Below are positions 42,361 to 51,524 of a stretch of 64,000 nucleotides of DNA, piece after piece; the stretch's first letter is position 1; the number at the start of each line of letters is the position of its first letter. The stretch is taken from positions 20,903 through 84,902 of the forward strand of contig NZ_RXHU01000009.1 in assembly GCF_003955665.1 (NCBI RefSeq), in the 5' to 3' direction. The notes below the pieces were generated by a model that did no database searches, had not been told where the DNA came from, and saw only the letters and a list, made by a program, of their open reading frames with translations. Origin of the DNA: Paenibacillus whitsoniae. GTDB lineage: Bacteria > Bacillota > Bacilli > Paenibacillales > NBRC-103111. Made by a program: the position numbers and the translations under genes.

Positions 42361-42549
42361 GCATTCATCCTCCTTCAACCATTTCAGCGGTGCAAGTGAT
42401 CTTTTTCACATTTGCAGCATACCAAAGGAGTATCTCAAAAGAAGGGACGAAAAAGTCACAAAACCATCAACAATTAATCACAAAATGGCAGACTGCTCTA
42501 ATCCTTTCACAATACGTGATAAGATAGGGGGAAGAGGTGGGATAAGCGC

Positions 42550-43251
42550 ATGAGCGATTTCAATACGATTCTCGTTGTGGATGATGACCAAAGTATCGTT
42601 GAGCTATTAAGAGACTTTTTGGAGAATGACAACTTTAGGGTTGTAACCGCGAACGACACTGCCCAGGCATGGACCCTGTTTCAACAACATGCCGTGCATT
42701 GCATTATCCTGGATATCATGATGCCGGGACAGAATGGATTTGATTTCTGCCGGCAAGTGCGGACGGAGAGCGGCGTTCCGATTCTGTTCCTCAGCGCGCG
42801 CAGCGACGATGTGGATAAAATCCGCGGACTAACGCTCGGTGGGGACGACTATATCGTCAAAACCGCATCACCCGGCGAGATCATCGCCCGCGTGAAGGCG
42901 GTCCTTCGACGTACCGCCTCGCAGCAAGATAGCCGTTCCCGAGTGCTCGACTATGGCCGTATCAAGCTTGATTTAACCACGCGGGAAGTGTTCATCGACG
43001 GTCAAGATATCTCCCTTACGCCAAAGGAGTACGACCTGCTTAAGTTGTTCGCGGAGCATCCGAGACAGGTGTTCACCTATGATCAGCTGCTCGCGAAGTT
43101 CTGGGACGGCATTGGTGACCGGCATACGATTCGTGTGCATCTAAGTCGTCTTCGCGAGAAAGTCGAGCACGATCCAGATGAGCCGAAATATTTGACCAAC
43201 GTATGGGGCGTTGGCTATCGATTCGAGGGTGCTTACGATGAAGAGACTTAA
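42550..43251 (+). CDS. OmpR-family response regulator
   Basis: A 233-residue regulator: receiver (ILVVDDDQSIVELL, acceptor in IILDIMMPGQNG, lysine in DDYIVKTASPGE) and winged-helix domain (ISLTPKEYDLLKLFAEHPRQVF to GVGYRFEGAY). The usual proline after the conserved lysine is threonine here. It is followed by its kinase gene with a 14-base overlap. Confidence 0.9.
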   Translation: MSDFNTILVVDDDQSIVELLRDFLENDNFRVVTANDTAQAWTLFQQHAVHCIILDIMMPGQNGFDFCRQVRTESGVPILFLSARSDDVDKIRGLTLGGDDYIVKTASPGEIIARVKAVLRRTASQQDSRSRVLDYGRIKLDLTTREVFIDGQDISLTPKEYDLLKLFAEHPRQVFTYDQLLAKFWDGIGDRHTIRVHLSRLREKVEHDPDEPKYLTNVWGVGYRFEGAYDEET

Positions 43252-44305
43252 CATACGAACGTCTTTTTTTCTGAGCTTGGCGCTGCTTCTGGTGCTGCCT
43301 TGGTTTTTTTTCGTGACAGCCTTTTGGCTTGCGACGGGGTCGCTGGATATTAGCGGCGGGCAGCCCGGCTCGTATATCGTTACGCATATCGCCGCCTTTG
43401 CAGGCCTGCTGCTCGCTTTATTGATCATTGGCCTTCGCATCCGCCGGTATCTGCTTGACCCCCTCGAACAGCTTGCCGCAGCAGCCCGGCGAATAGCCGG
43501 CGGGGACTGGGACATCGAACTTCCGCCGTCCGCTGTCCGGGAAATCGCCGAGGTTCGGGACGGGTTCGCGTTCATGGTGAACGGGCTCCAACGCTCGAGT
43601 CAGCAGCAAGCGGCGCTGGAGGAGGAGCGGCGGTTCGTCATCGCGGCCGTCGCGCATGATCTGCGGACCCCCTTATTTGCGCTGCGGGGGTATTTGGACG
43701 GGCTTGAGCAAGGCATTGCGCGCACGCCGGACCAAATTTCGAAATATGTGGCCGTGTGCAAAGAGAAGTCGGCGCAGTTGGACCGACTGGTCGAGGATCT
43801 TTTTACATTTACAAGGATGGAGTATCGGGAGAACGGGCTAAGCAAGGACAAATGCAACTTCTATGACATTGTGCAAAAATCGATTGAGAGCCTGGAGCCC
43901 CAAGCGCAGCAGAAACAGGTTACCATCCATGCCGGATTCCAATTCGAGCCGGGCGAATGCTTAATAAGAGCCGATGCTCATTTGCTGGAGCGCGCGATAT
44001 GCAATGTCTTGGACAATGCCGTGCGGCACACGCCTGCTCAAAGTCGAGTTGTCTTCGAGTGCCGACGGGAGAAAGACCGTGTGACATTCACAATTCAAGA
44101 TTCAGGCCCCGGGTTTACACCAGAGGAGCTTAACCGGATTTTCGAGCCCCTCTATCGAGGAGAGCAGTCGAGAAGCCGCGCGACGGGAGGCGCCGGGCTC
44201 GGCCTGACCATCTCCCAACGGATCATCCGTCAGCATGGAGGCGAGCTTGCGGCAAGTAATCATTCCGACGGCGGCGCGGTCCTATCGGGCTGGATTCCGT
44301 TATAA
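43238..44305 (+). CDS. Membrane sensor histidine kinase
   Basis: A 355-residue kinase with two membrane helices (FFLSLALLLVLPWFFFVTAFW and IAAFAGLLLALLIIGLRI), HAMP, HisKA with AAVAHDLRTPLFALRGY and HATPase (GPGFTPEELNRIFEPLYRG, GGAGLGLTIS). The start ATG lies inside the end of the regulator gene after GAGGGTG. It probably controls the divergent PfpI-DUF2306 pair. Confidence 0.9.
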   Translation: MKRLNIRTSFFLSLALLLVLPWFFFVTAFWLATGSLDISGGQPGSYIVTHIAAFAGLLLALLIIGLRIRRYLLDPLEQLAAAARRIAGGDWDIELPPSAVREIAEVRDGFAFMVNGLQRSSQQQAALEEERRFVIAAVAHDLRTPLFALRGYLDGLEQGIARTPDQISKYVAVCKEKSAQLDRLVEDLFTFTRMEYRENGLSKDKCNFYDIVQKSIESLEPQAQQKQVTIHAGFQFEPGECLIRADAHLLERAICNVLDNAVRHTPAQSRVVFECRREKDRVTFTIQDSGPGFTPEELNRIFEPLYRGEQSRSRATGGAGLGLTISQRIIRQHGGELAASNHSDGGAVLSGWIPL

Positions 44306-44343
44306 TGCTACCGTCTTCTGCGATCATATTTCCCTCGGGCTAG

Positions 44344-45579
44344 TTATACTCCTTTCCGTGGCACCCCGTCATTATTTCGGCTGCCTACAAAACGGTTTCT
44401 TGCTGCGCCTATACCGACTACAAAGAGCAGGACCGCAGCGCCGAGCAGAATGAAAAGCGGCAGGTTCCAACTATTTGTCGCATCATGCAGATAACCTATA
44501 AGAGCAGGACCGACTGCGGCAAGAAGATATCCGATCGATTGCGCCATGCCAGACAGTTCTGCTGCTTGATGCGCATTTACAGCACGTAACCCGAAAAACA
44601 TCATGGACAAACTAAAGGCGAAGCCTCCACCAATGCCCAGCATGATGATCCACAGCAGAATGATACTAGAGCTTCCATAAAGAAGCCCGATTGTTCCCGT
44701 CAACAGCAAAATGGTTGTAATGGCCACTAACATCCGTTGGCTGGACATGCGCCCAGCAATAACGGGGACAATAAAGGCAAATGGAAGCATAGCAAGCTGC
44801 ATGATCGAGAGGTACCATCCTGATTGGTTGGAGTCAATTCCTTGCTGCTTTAAAATTTCAGGCAACCATGCGATCAATACATAGAAAATCATGGACTGTA
44901 TCCCCATAAACATGGTTACTTGCCAAGCAAGTGGCGATCTCCAAACATTCACATCGCTGCTGGCCATCTTTTGACTCGTCGTGGCTGTTTGCTTCGTTTG
45001 ATTTCTTAATTGGGGCAACCAACAGAGGATCGCTACAAAGCTTAAAATTCCCCATATTCCCAATGCTCCCTGCCATTTTAGACCTGCATTCACGGCTAGT
45101 GGCACACTGATACCCGATGCGATTGCTCCACTTAAACTCATTGAAATGGAGTAAACACCTGTGATGGAGCCAATTTTATTTGGAAAATCCCTCTTGATAA
45201 TACTTGGCAATAATACATTACATACGGCAATTGCGAATCCAAGAATGGCTGTCCCAATAAACAGATTCACTGCGCCAGATAAAGAACGTATTACAATACC
45301 TACAGTCAGAAAGAGTAAGGCGATCATTATGATACGTTCAACCCCATACCTTTGTCCTAATTTTGGTACTAGAGGCGATAAAAAAGCAAAGGTAAGCAAG
45401 GGTACCGTTGTAACCAAGCCTGCTAATGTATTCGAAATATGAACGTCATCTCTTATGAGACTCACCAAAGGACCGACTGATGTTAAGGGCGTGCGTAAAT
45501 TAGCTGCAATAAAAATAATGCCGAGAATGATCAGCCCTATAGAGGATGGTACGGCTTTACTCTTTTGTTTGTCTGGCAT
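44344..45579 (-). CDS. MFS transporter of the CynX/NimT type
   Basis: A 411-residue permease with twelve predicted helices (IILGIIFIAANLRTPLTSVGPLVSLIRDD at the N-terminus, typical of the CynX/NimT/YycB group). These proteins handle small anions or nitroimidazole-like drugs; the substrate here is unknown. It is AT-richer than the genes to its left. The XRE-cupin regulator gene upstream on the same strand is separated by a strong hairpin and may control it. Confidence 0.85.
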   Translation of the reverse strand: MPDKQKSKAVPSSIGLIILGIIFIAANLRTPLTSVGPLVSLIRDDVHISNTLAGLVTTVPLLTFAFLSPLVPKLGQRYGVERIIMIALLFLTVGIVIRSLSGAVNLFIGTAILGFAIAVCNVLLPSIIKRDFPNKIGSITGVYSISMSLSGAIASGISVPLAVNAGLKWQGALGIWGILSFVAILCWLPQLRNQTKQTATTSQKMASSDVNVWRSPLAWQVTMFMGIQSMIFYVLIAWLPEILKQQGIDSNQSGWYLSIMQLAMLPFAFIVPVIAGRMSSQRMLVAITTILLLTGTIGLLYGSSSIILLWIIMLGIGGGFAFSLSMMFFGLRAVNAHQAAELSGMAQSIGYLLAAVGPALIGYLHDATNSWNLPLFILLGAAVLLFVVGIGAARNRFVGSRNNDGVPRKGV

Positions 45580-45712
45580 TCTTAATTTCTCCTTCCTGAA
45601 TTCTTATTTATTTAAAAAATGATACATCCGCGCGAATAAAGAAAGTATATTATAATATATAATTTTAATCAATAAGTATTTTATAATATATTTTCATTTA
45701 TCTAAAAAACAA

Positions 45713-45756
45713 AAATACAACTCTGAATTCCCGTGATGGAATTGAGAGTTGTATTT
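45713..45756. terminator. Long bidirectional hairpin after the XRE-cupin gene
   Basis: AAATACAACTCT-G-AATTCC pairs with GGAATT-G-AGAGTTGTATTT. It is a nearly perfect 18-base-pair stem with A/T tracts at both ends, and it separates the regulator gene from the MFS promoter. Confidence 0.8.
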
Positions 45757-45776
45757 AATAAGTGGGATTTTCAACT

Positions 45777-46337
45777 TTAGAAACCGTACTTTAAGGAGAT
45801 ATGGAGCACTGTTTCGCGATCCGTATGATTGGTATAAGCATGAGGACAATCTGCACGAAAACTGATCGTATCATATTGATTCAATGTGTAAATCTCTCCA
45901 TTGACTTGAATTTCAACGGAACCCGTCATGACTGTCGCAATTTCAGATGTATTGACATGATGACCTTCAGGCTGATACGAGCTATTTGGCTGTAAGTACG
46001 CCCGACACATTTCAATATTGCTACTTTTAAAGACTGGTTCAATAATCCAATTCTTTTGATCATTAGAAAACCGCAGTCCTTCACCTGCTCGATACAAACT
46101 AGCAGAATCTTCTGATTTAAACAAAGCCAATAGCGGTAAAGATATACCCTTTGAAATTTTCCATATCATTGCCAACGTTGGATTTGTCTCGCCACGTTCA
46201 ATATTTCCCAGCGTAAGTTTGCTTACGCCGGTTAGTTCCGATAAGTCGTCTAAGCTCATGTTTTTTTCTTTTCTGTACTTTTTCAAGGCAACACCGATTT
46301 GTAATACAATTTCCTTTGAATCATTGATTTCATCCAT
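45777..46337 (-). CDS. XRE-cupin transcriptional regulator
   Basis: A 186-residue protein: N-terminal XRE helix-turn-helix (MSLDDLSELTGVSKLTLGNIERGETNPTL) and a C-terminal cupin domain with metal-type histidines (EGHHVNTSEIATVMTGSVEI, FRADCPHAYTNHT). Such regulators sense small metabolites and often control an adjacent transporter. The ATG at 46337 follows AGAGGTG. Confidence 0.87.
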   Translation of the reverse strand: MDEINDSKEIVLQIGVALKKYRKEKNMSLDDLSELTGVSKLTLGNIERGETNPTLAMIWKISKGISLPLLALFKSEDSASLYRAGEGLRFSNDQKNWIIEPVFKSSNIEMCRAYLQPNSSYQPEGHHVNTSEIATVMTGSVEIQVNGEIYTLNQYDTISFRADCPHAYTNHTDRETVLHISLKYGF

Positions 46338-46441
46338 TAGATTCACCTCTACAAAAACAGTTACAGCTAGTATATTATTTATCTAGTTTCTTTTCCATTT
46401 GAGTAGTATTGGATGGTGGACTCTTCAGTCGATGCTCTCCT

Positions 46442-47203
46442 CTACATTCCGCATGCTATTCGAAAGCCAAGGTCATCCATCTTAAAATCAGGCATACTCT
46501 TCCTTCGAATTGTAGATCCACAATTGTTTTCAACTTCAGCCCAACTGCCTCCCCGGAAGATTCTATAGTTCCCGTATCGTTTAGTATCATACAGATCCCA
46601 GCACCATTCCCATACATTCCCGATCATATCGTAAAGCCCCCAGGGGTTTGGAAGTAGTTTTCCGACTTCTTGGGCTAATCCATTAGAGTTTTCTTCATAC
46701 CACGCAATCTTATCAATTTTCTCATACCGATATCCCTTGGTTCCTGCTTTGCACGCATACTGCCATTCAGCATCTGTTAATAGTCGAAAGCCATTCGCTT
46801 CTTTGTTATAAATTGTGTTCTCACTTTCATGTGCGATTGTGTAGCATTCAGTCCTGCCAAGTATTCTGGACAATTTGTTACAAAACACAAGGGTATCTAA
46901 CCACGAAACCTCTGTAATTGGCCGTTCGTTTATATGAGGTTCTACTTCATCCTGCATGACTAGATGATACAAATGCTGTGTTACCGGATACTTCATTACA
47001 TAGAAAGGTTCAATCGTTTCAGTCCATGTAATAACCTTTTTATCGTTCCCTCTACCGGGGTCTGACAAAGTGTAATCAGAACTAATCCATTTATTCACAT
47101 TCATATAATCTCGTAATTCAACAGTCCCACCTTCTATTGGTACCATTAAATTCATGAAATTCATTAATCGTTCACTGTTACTTCCGTACTTTCCGATTGT
47201 CAT
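46442..47203 (-). CDS. SUMF1/FGE-sulfatase-domain protein lacking one catalytic cysteine
   Basis: A 253-residue protein with the formylglycine-generating-enzyme fold: VPIEGGTVEL, FYVMKYPVTQHLYHLVM, RLLTDAEWQYACKAG, NPWGLYDMIGNVWEWCWD and RIFRGGSW. True aerobic FGE has two cysteines five residues apart after RGGS. Here the first is glutamate and only the second (NNCGS) remains, so activation of sulfatases is unlikely. It could be one of the many SUMF1-like proteins with other roles. AGGAGA site before the ATG. Confidence 0.82.
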   Translation of the reverse strand: MTIGKYGSNSERLMNFMNLMVPIEGGTVELRDYMNVNKWISSDYTLSDPGRGNDKKVITWTETIEPFYVMKYPVTQHLYHLVMQDEVEPHINERPITEVSWLDTLVFCNKLSRILGRTECYTIAHESENTIYNKEANGFRLLTDAEWQYACKAGTKGYRYEKIDKIAWYEENSNGLAQEVGKLLPNPWGLYDMIGNVWEWCWDLYDTKRYGNYRIFRGGSWAEVENNCGSTIRRKSMPDFKMDDLGFRIACGM

Positions 47204-47225
47204 ATTGATCTCCTGTTATTTCAAC

Positions 47226-47753
47226 TTATTGTTCCATCCTTGAAGGATTCTCTGCAGAATACAGAAAAAAATCCATATCTATATTCCTAAAATTCTTAGT
47301 ATCTTTATCAATAATATTCATACCGTTTCGAACAGCGACTTTTTGAGCGGCTATATTTGTGTCCCTAATAATAGAATAAACCCGATTTGCATTAAGAACT
47401 GAGAAAGCGTATTCCTTACAAGCAATTGCCGCTTCCGTTGCGTAACCTTTGTGCCAATACGCTTTTTGAAACAAAAATCCTATTTCCAAAATTTCTTTTT
47501 CTCTCCAGCCTTGCATTGTCAAGCCACATTGACCCATCATTTCGTTTGTTTCTTTTAATACAACAGCCCAAAGTCCAAAACCATACTCTTCATATCTTTT
47601 AAGATGTCTGTTAAGCCAACTTTGTGCTTGTTCTAAGGTAAATGCACTTTCATAAGCAGCACGCATTACTTCCTCATCACACAATATTCCACACAATGCA
47701 TCATAATCCGACTGCACCATTTCTCTAATTATAAGACGTTTTGTTTCTATCAA
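47226..47753 (-). CDS. GNAT-family N-acetyltransferase, RimJ/RimL-like
   Basis: A 175-residue GNAT protein: TKRLIIREMVQSDYDAL at the N-terminus, MMGQCGLTMQ in the centre, and the acetyl-CoA loop in IGFLFQKAYWHKGYATEAAIACKEYAF. RimJ/RimL-like members acetylate protein N-termini or small amines. TTG start after GAGGAA. The SUMF1-like gene follows by 22 bases in the same direction. Confidence 0.87.
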   Translation of the reverse strand: MIETKRLIIREMVQSDYDALCGILCDEEVMRAAYESAFTLEQAQSWLNRHLKRYEEYGFGLWAVVLKETNEMMGQCGLTMQGWREKEILEIGFLFQKAYWHKGYATEAAIACKEYAFSVLNANRVYSIIRDTNIAAQKVAVRNGMNIIDKDTKNFRNIDMDFFLYSAENPSRMEQ

Positions 47754-47923
47754 AAATTCCTCACCTTTCTATTATATCAATAACCTTTCAATTTATAGAA
47801 TGCTTAATTATGGCATAATCTGTAATATTCGAACAAGAGAATTATTAATTTTCAATGAATAAAATTAGGAATGTCTAATGAGATATTTTGAGATTACAGA
47901 CGATTTTTAAAATTAACAAGTAC

Positions 47924-48790
47924 TTACAACTCTTGTTGTCGTCCCCGATATAACGTGTCTAAAATCCATACTGAAAAATACATCCAAAAGATGACTATAA
48001 TTCCAATTGGCACAAAAGCACCTTCCCAGAAGAGTAAAAGATGACCTCTATACCCCAAATAAATCAAAGTACCAACCGAAACTAAGGTTACTATTTTCCA
48101 AATCCAATGTTTTTGAAAATATCCCCATAAAACAAGTATATAGTTTACCAAAGTAAAGGTTAGATATAAACCATAACGACTTATTCTAGGGTGGTCAGGG
48201 AACAAAGTTGTCGTAAATCGCATATATCCAAACAAATCGAGTACACCCCAAAAAAACAGAATAGTACAGATTGGAAACATACCCAAGATCAAATAGCCAT
48301 AAAAGTATATTGAACCGACACCCCGAGTTAAATGAGCATACATCCATTTGGAAATGACGAAAAAAAGGAACAAGGCTATGAACGTCATCCATGTTTTCCA
48401 CCAATGGTGACGATATATACCCAAAAATTCAAAGAGTACTTCTACCATAGCGTAAATAAAGGAGACAATCACGTTCCAGTAAAAAGGTTTTCGACGAACA
48501 GCCAATAGCAGCGCTGATGAAGCCACTCCAAACTGTGAGAACAAATTCCCCGCTAATACATCATTATAGGGGTCAATTTTTGGATTTTGTATGATTTTCG
48601 GGAAGTATGCATATGCATCCAAAAAAATTAAGATAAATGTTTCAAAATATAGCGGAAGCCCCACTAGTGATAAATAAAAAGCAAATGTTCTTAAACGATC
48701 CTTCGAATGATACAGCGTATATATGACTTGAGTTAAGGTTGCTAAACCTAATATTAGATACCAGAGAGTATGTGACCAGAATAAGTTCAT
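47924..48790 (-). CDS. Multi-pass membrane protein of unknown function
   Basis: A 288-residue, strongly hydrophobic protein with about eight membrane helices, rich in Trp, Tyr and Phe (WSHTLWYLILGLATLTQVIY, YRHHWWKTWMTFIALFLFF). Histidine-tryptophan clusters recur, but no known motif is recognised. AAAGGAAAA precedes the ATG. It is AT-rich, like its neighbours, and has no obvious operon partner. Confidence 0.75.
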   Translation of the reverse strand: MNLFWSHTLWYLILGLATLTQVIYTLYHSKDRLRTFAFYLSLVGLPLYFETFILIFLDAYAYFPKIIQNPKIDPYNDVLAGNLFSQFGVASSALLLAVRRKPFYWNVIVSFIYAMVEVLFEFLGIYRHHWWKTWMTFIALFLFFVISKWMYAHLTRGVGSIYFYGYLILGMFPICTILFFWGVLDLFGYMRFTTTLFPDHPRISRYGLYLTFTLVNYILVLWGYFQKHWIWKIVTLVSVGTLIYLGYRGHLLLFWEGAFVPIGIIVIFWMYFSVWILDTLYRGRQQEL

Positions 48791-49024
48791 AACGTTTTTT
48801 CCTTTTGGATGAAAAATATACCAATATCGTTAACCAATTATTGTCGAGTTATTCTGATCACCATCATTCATCCGGCCTATAACTTGCTTTTGTTCAAGCT
48901 AAAATCTACGCCAACGTGTCACAGAACGGTTGGCTCGGTCGTTATATGGATGTCGGACAAAACAAGAGGCTTCATTTAAACCTAATCGCCCAGCAGAGAC
49001 GGGCTAAAATCCAGGAGGAAATTC

Positions 49025-49774
49025 ATGAAAATTGTAGTAATCGGCGGCAGCGGACTTATCGGCAAAGGGCTTGTACAGAACCTGATCAATTTAGGTCATG
49101 AAGCGGTGGCGGCTTCCCCGTCCCTGGGCGTCAATTCGGTAACAGGCGAAGGGCTGGGTGTGGCGCTGGCCAGCGCGCAAGTCGTCGTCGACGTCACCAA
49201 CTCGCCTTCGTTCGAAGAGCAGGCGGTGCTGACGTTCTTCGAAACGTCGACCAAGAATCTGCTGGCCGAGGCGGCGAACGCGGGCGTGCAGCACTATATC
49301 GCCCTGTCGATTGTTGGCACGGACCGCCCGCCCGGAAACGCTTATTTTAACGCCAAGGTCGCCCAGGAGAAGCTGATCCAAGCGTCCTCGATTCCTTACA
49401 CGATCGTCAGGGCGACGCAGTTCTTCGAATTTGCCGGCACCATCGCCTACACGGCGACGGAAGGTCAAACCGTCCGTTTGCCGTCCTCCGCCATGCAGCC
49501 GATAGCGGCCGCGGATGTGAGCGAGGCTTTGGCTGACTACGCGCTAGCGGAACCCGTGAACGGCATTGTCGACCTGGCCGGACCCGAGAAGTTCGGGATG
49601 GACGAGTTCGTCCGTCTATCCTTGAAGGCGGCTGGAGATAATCGTGAGGTCGTCACGGATAACGAGGCAGGGTACTTCGGCGGTCAAGTGGACGATAGGT
49701 CGCTCGTTCCTGCGGACGACAGCAGCGCGCGTATTGCGCCGACCCGTTTGACGGATTGGCTCGCTCGCTCCTGA
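49025..49774 (+). CDS. NAD(P)-binding atypical short-chain dehydrogenase, NmrA-like
   Basis: A 249-residue Rossmann protein with the nucleotide motif KIVVIGGSGLIGKGLVQNL at the N-terminus, VVVDVTNSPSFEE, and YIALSIVGTDRPPGNAYFNAKVAQEKLI. It resembles NmrA/YtfG-like NAD(P)H-binding proteins, which are regulators or quinone/epimerase-type enzymes. It is clearly GC-richer than the flanking genes. AGGAGG lies five to six bases before the ATG. Confidence 0.85.
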   Translation: MKIVVIGGSGLIGKGLVQNLINLGHEAVAASPSLGVNSVTGEGLGVALASAQVVVDVTNSPSFEEQAVLTFFETSTKNLLAEAANAGVQHYIALSIVGTDRPPGNAYFNAKVAQEKLIQASSIPYTIVRATQFFEFAGTIAYTATEGQTVRLPSSAMQPIAAADVSEALADYALAEPVNGIVDLAGPEKFGMDEFVRLSLKAAGDNREVVTDNEAGYFGGQVDDRSLVPADDSSARIAPTRLTDWLARS

Positions 49775-49929
49775 TTGCAATATCTGGGGGATATATGGAT
49801 TACTATCACCCTCGTTGCGAGTGTGTCGGCAATTTGCTGACCGGACCGGACGTATAAGATATTTTATTCCGCGTATGAAACATATGCTCCAAATCGCTTG
49901 AACTGTTGGGTAATATTCCATGATAGATA

Positions 49930-49970
49930 CGAAAGGCCTCACTTTCTCTGTAGGGGGATGAGGCCTTTCG
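49930..49970 (+). terminator. Hairpin after the NmrA-like gene
   Basis: CGAAAGGCCTCA pairs with TGAGGCCTTTCG. The stem is perfect but no long T tract follows, so termination is likely but not certain. Confidence 0.6.
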
Positions 49971-50487
49971 TGACGTTGGGAAAGAAAATATAGCTTTAGA
50001 CTGACTATGTTGATCCTGCGAGGACGCTGAAAAATAAAGTCTTAGACTGCGGCGGCTTTATTGCGCTAACGTTCTCTGTTGATCATCTCGGATATAATCA
50101 TCAGATGAGGAAGATGGCAGGAACAAAAAATTTCAAAAAGTGCCGTCTTGTGGGTTGATTTTATTGAGCCCTAGTGAAATGTCTAGTATCCTCGAACGGC
50201 TTCAAAATACATATGACACGAGACTGATCAACCCAGTGTGAAGAATATAATTTTTTACACTAAGGGATTTTGAAAAGGTCTCTTTTCTTTATGCTTATTC
50301 TGGTTAAGCTAGCGGGCAGACCTGTTGAATAAATGGAATTTTCACAGTATAATAAAAATACCACGAAGCGGAACATGGTTTCATCCAATGAAACAAAAGA
50401 GTAAGAACGATTCAAATATTATTGAGGATGCCGATTCTGGCATTTCTCACTTTGTTTCCTGATTCGAGAAATTAGGAGGTGGACATT
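49971..50487. other. Gene-free stretch with short repeats
   Basis: No gene is supported. It includes an AAAATAAAGTC-type repeat at 50031 that recurs at 51158, and an inverted repeat (TGGGTTGAT at 50151-50159, ATCAACCCA at 50227-50235). The AT content is high. Confidence 0.4.
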
Positions 50488-50946
50488 ATGATTAACGTGG
50501 AACCAATTGCTTTTGTTAGAAACAATAGAGAAACAACAGAAGATGATTATTGGGGTGAAGTGATATCCACTATTGAGCTTGTAGATGGATATACGGAGCA
50601 AAGTCTTGTGGGCATCGAAGATTTTTCACATGTGGAAGTCATCTTTTACTTTGACAAAGTTAAAGATGATAAGATTGAAATAGATGCAAGACACCCACGG
50701 AATAACAAAGCGTATCCGAAGGTAGGAATCTTTGCCCAACGCGGTAAGAACAGACCGAACAAGATCGGACTAACTACTGTAGAATTAATAAAGCGTGAGG
50801 GCAAACAGATTTATGTTAAGGGTTTAGATGCCATTAATGGGACACCTGTGCTGGATTTAAAACCTGTCATGAAGGAATTTACTCCACATGGGGAGATTAA
50901 ACAACCCATCTGGGTCTCAGACCTCATGAAAAATTACTGGGGGTAA
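50488..50946 (+). CDS. TrmO/TsaA-type tRNA methyltransferase
   Basis: A 152-residue protein of the UPF0066 (TsaA/TrmO) family: PIAFVRNNRETTEDDYWGEVISTIEL, GIEDFSHVEVIFYFDKV, DARHPRNNKAYPKVGIFAQRGKNRPNKIGLTTVEL and GTPVLDLKPVMKEF. Escherichia coli TrmO methylates t6A37 in tRNA; Firmicute members are shorter and lack the C-terminal domain, as here. The ATG at 50488 follows AGGAGGTG. Confidence 0.88.
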   Translation: MINVEPIAFVRNNRETTEDDYWGEVISTIELVDGYTEQSLVGIEDFSHVEVIFYFDKVKDDKIEIDARHPRNNKAYPKVGIFAQRGKNRPNKIGLTTVELIKREGKQIYVKGLDAINGTPVLDLKPVMKEFTPHGEIKQPIWVSDLMKNYWG

Positions 50947-51033
50947 CTCTTGTTTGCCTTCACTCAAGAAAAAGGTGTGAACGGGTCTGAGTTACCGCAC
51001 AAACTGTAACCTAACGAAAAAACGATAGCTGAT

Positions 51034-51063
51034 TAAACCGCTTTTTCACCAGGGCGGTTTTTC
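51034..51063 (+). terminator. Intrinsic terminator after the TrmO-like gene
   Basis: AACCGC pairs with GCGGTT, followed by a T tract (GGTTTTTC). Confidence 0.75.
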
Positions 51064-51136
51064 TTATGGTCAAATATCAATATTAGAATTTAACTTAACC
51101 TAAGAAATAAGCGTTAGACTAACCCCCTGTAATTAC

Positions 51137-51183
51137 GAAAGGCAGTCTGTAGACTTAGAAAATAAAGTCGTCGACTGCCTTTT
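51137..51183 (+). terminator. Second hairpin made from repeat sequence
   Basis: AAAGGCAGTC pairs with GACTGCCTTT, with an inner GACTT/AAGTC stem, and runs into TTTTATTATT. It contains the AAAATAAAGTC repeat. It acts as a terminator or is part of a dispersed repeat. Confidence 0.55.
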
Positions 51184-51496
51184 ATTATTAAGTTATCGTT
51201 CCCACTTCGTTGAAAGGATTGTTGCTCACAACGGCGATCCGAATGCGACGGCCAAAGCGATTCTTCAAATCATAGAACGCCGAGGACCCACCTCTGCGGT
51301 TCGGCGCAGGGGTCTTGCCTTGGTGCGCGGAGTCTATACTAATCGTTTGGCCACTTGAGAGACATGGGAAGCTGGTTCGAACGGAGCGCATGGAACGCCG
51401 ATAAGCCACCGTTAGATTTGGAATTAGCAGAATGCAAAGAAACAAGGGGTAGTTGCCAAGGGGGTATTTTCCAGTCTAATGGTTTATTTTCTTTTA
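51184..51496. other. Unassigned stretch before glmS terminator
   Basis: About 310 bases of higher GC than the repeat upstream. An 85-codon open frame (51188-51445, minus) has no good start site and no recognisable domain. It may be a degenerate coding remnant. Confidence 0.3.
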
Positions 51497-51522
51497 ACAA
51501 AAAAAAGACCCCGAAGGGTCTT
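51497..51522 (-). terminator. Intrinsic terminator after glmS
   Basis: AAGACCC-CGAA-GGGTCTT with an A tract on plus, hence a T tract on the minus strand, directly after the glmS stop. Confidence 0.9.
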
Positions 51523-51524
51523 CT

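Noticed and set aside
42395..42410. AGTGA-N6-TCACA site between the PfpI gene and the response regulator
   Set aside because: It fits the Fnr motif with one mismatch, but neither strand has a -10 box at the activating distance and the adjacent gene start is too close. It may be chance and was left out of the regulon.
51188..51445. An 85-codon open frame upstream of the glmS terminator
   Set aside because: It has no ribosome site and no family resemblance. It is kept only as an unassigned stretch.
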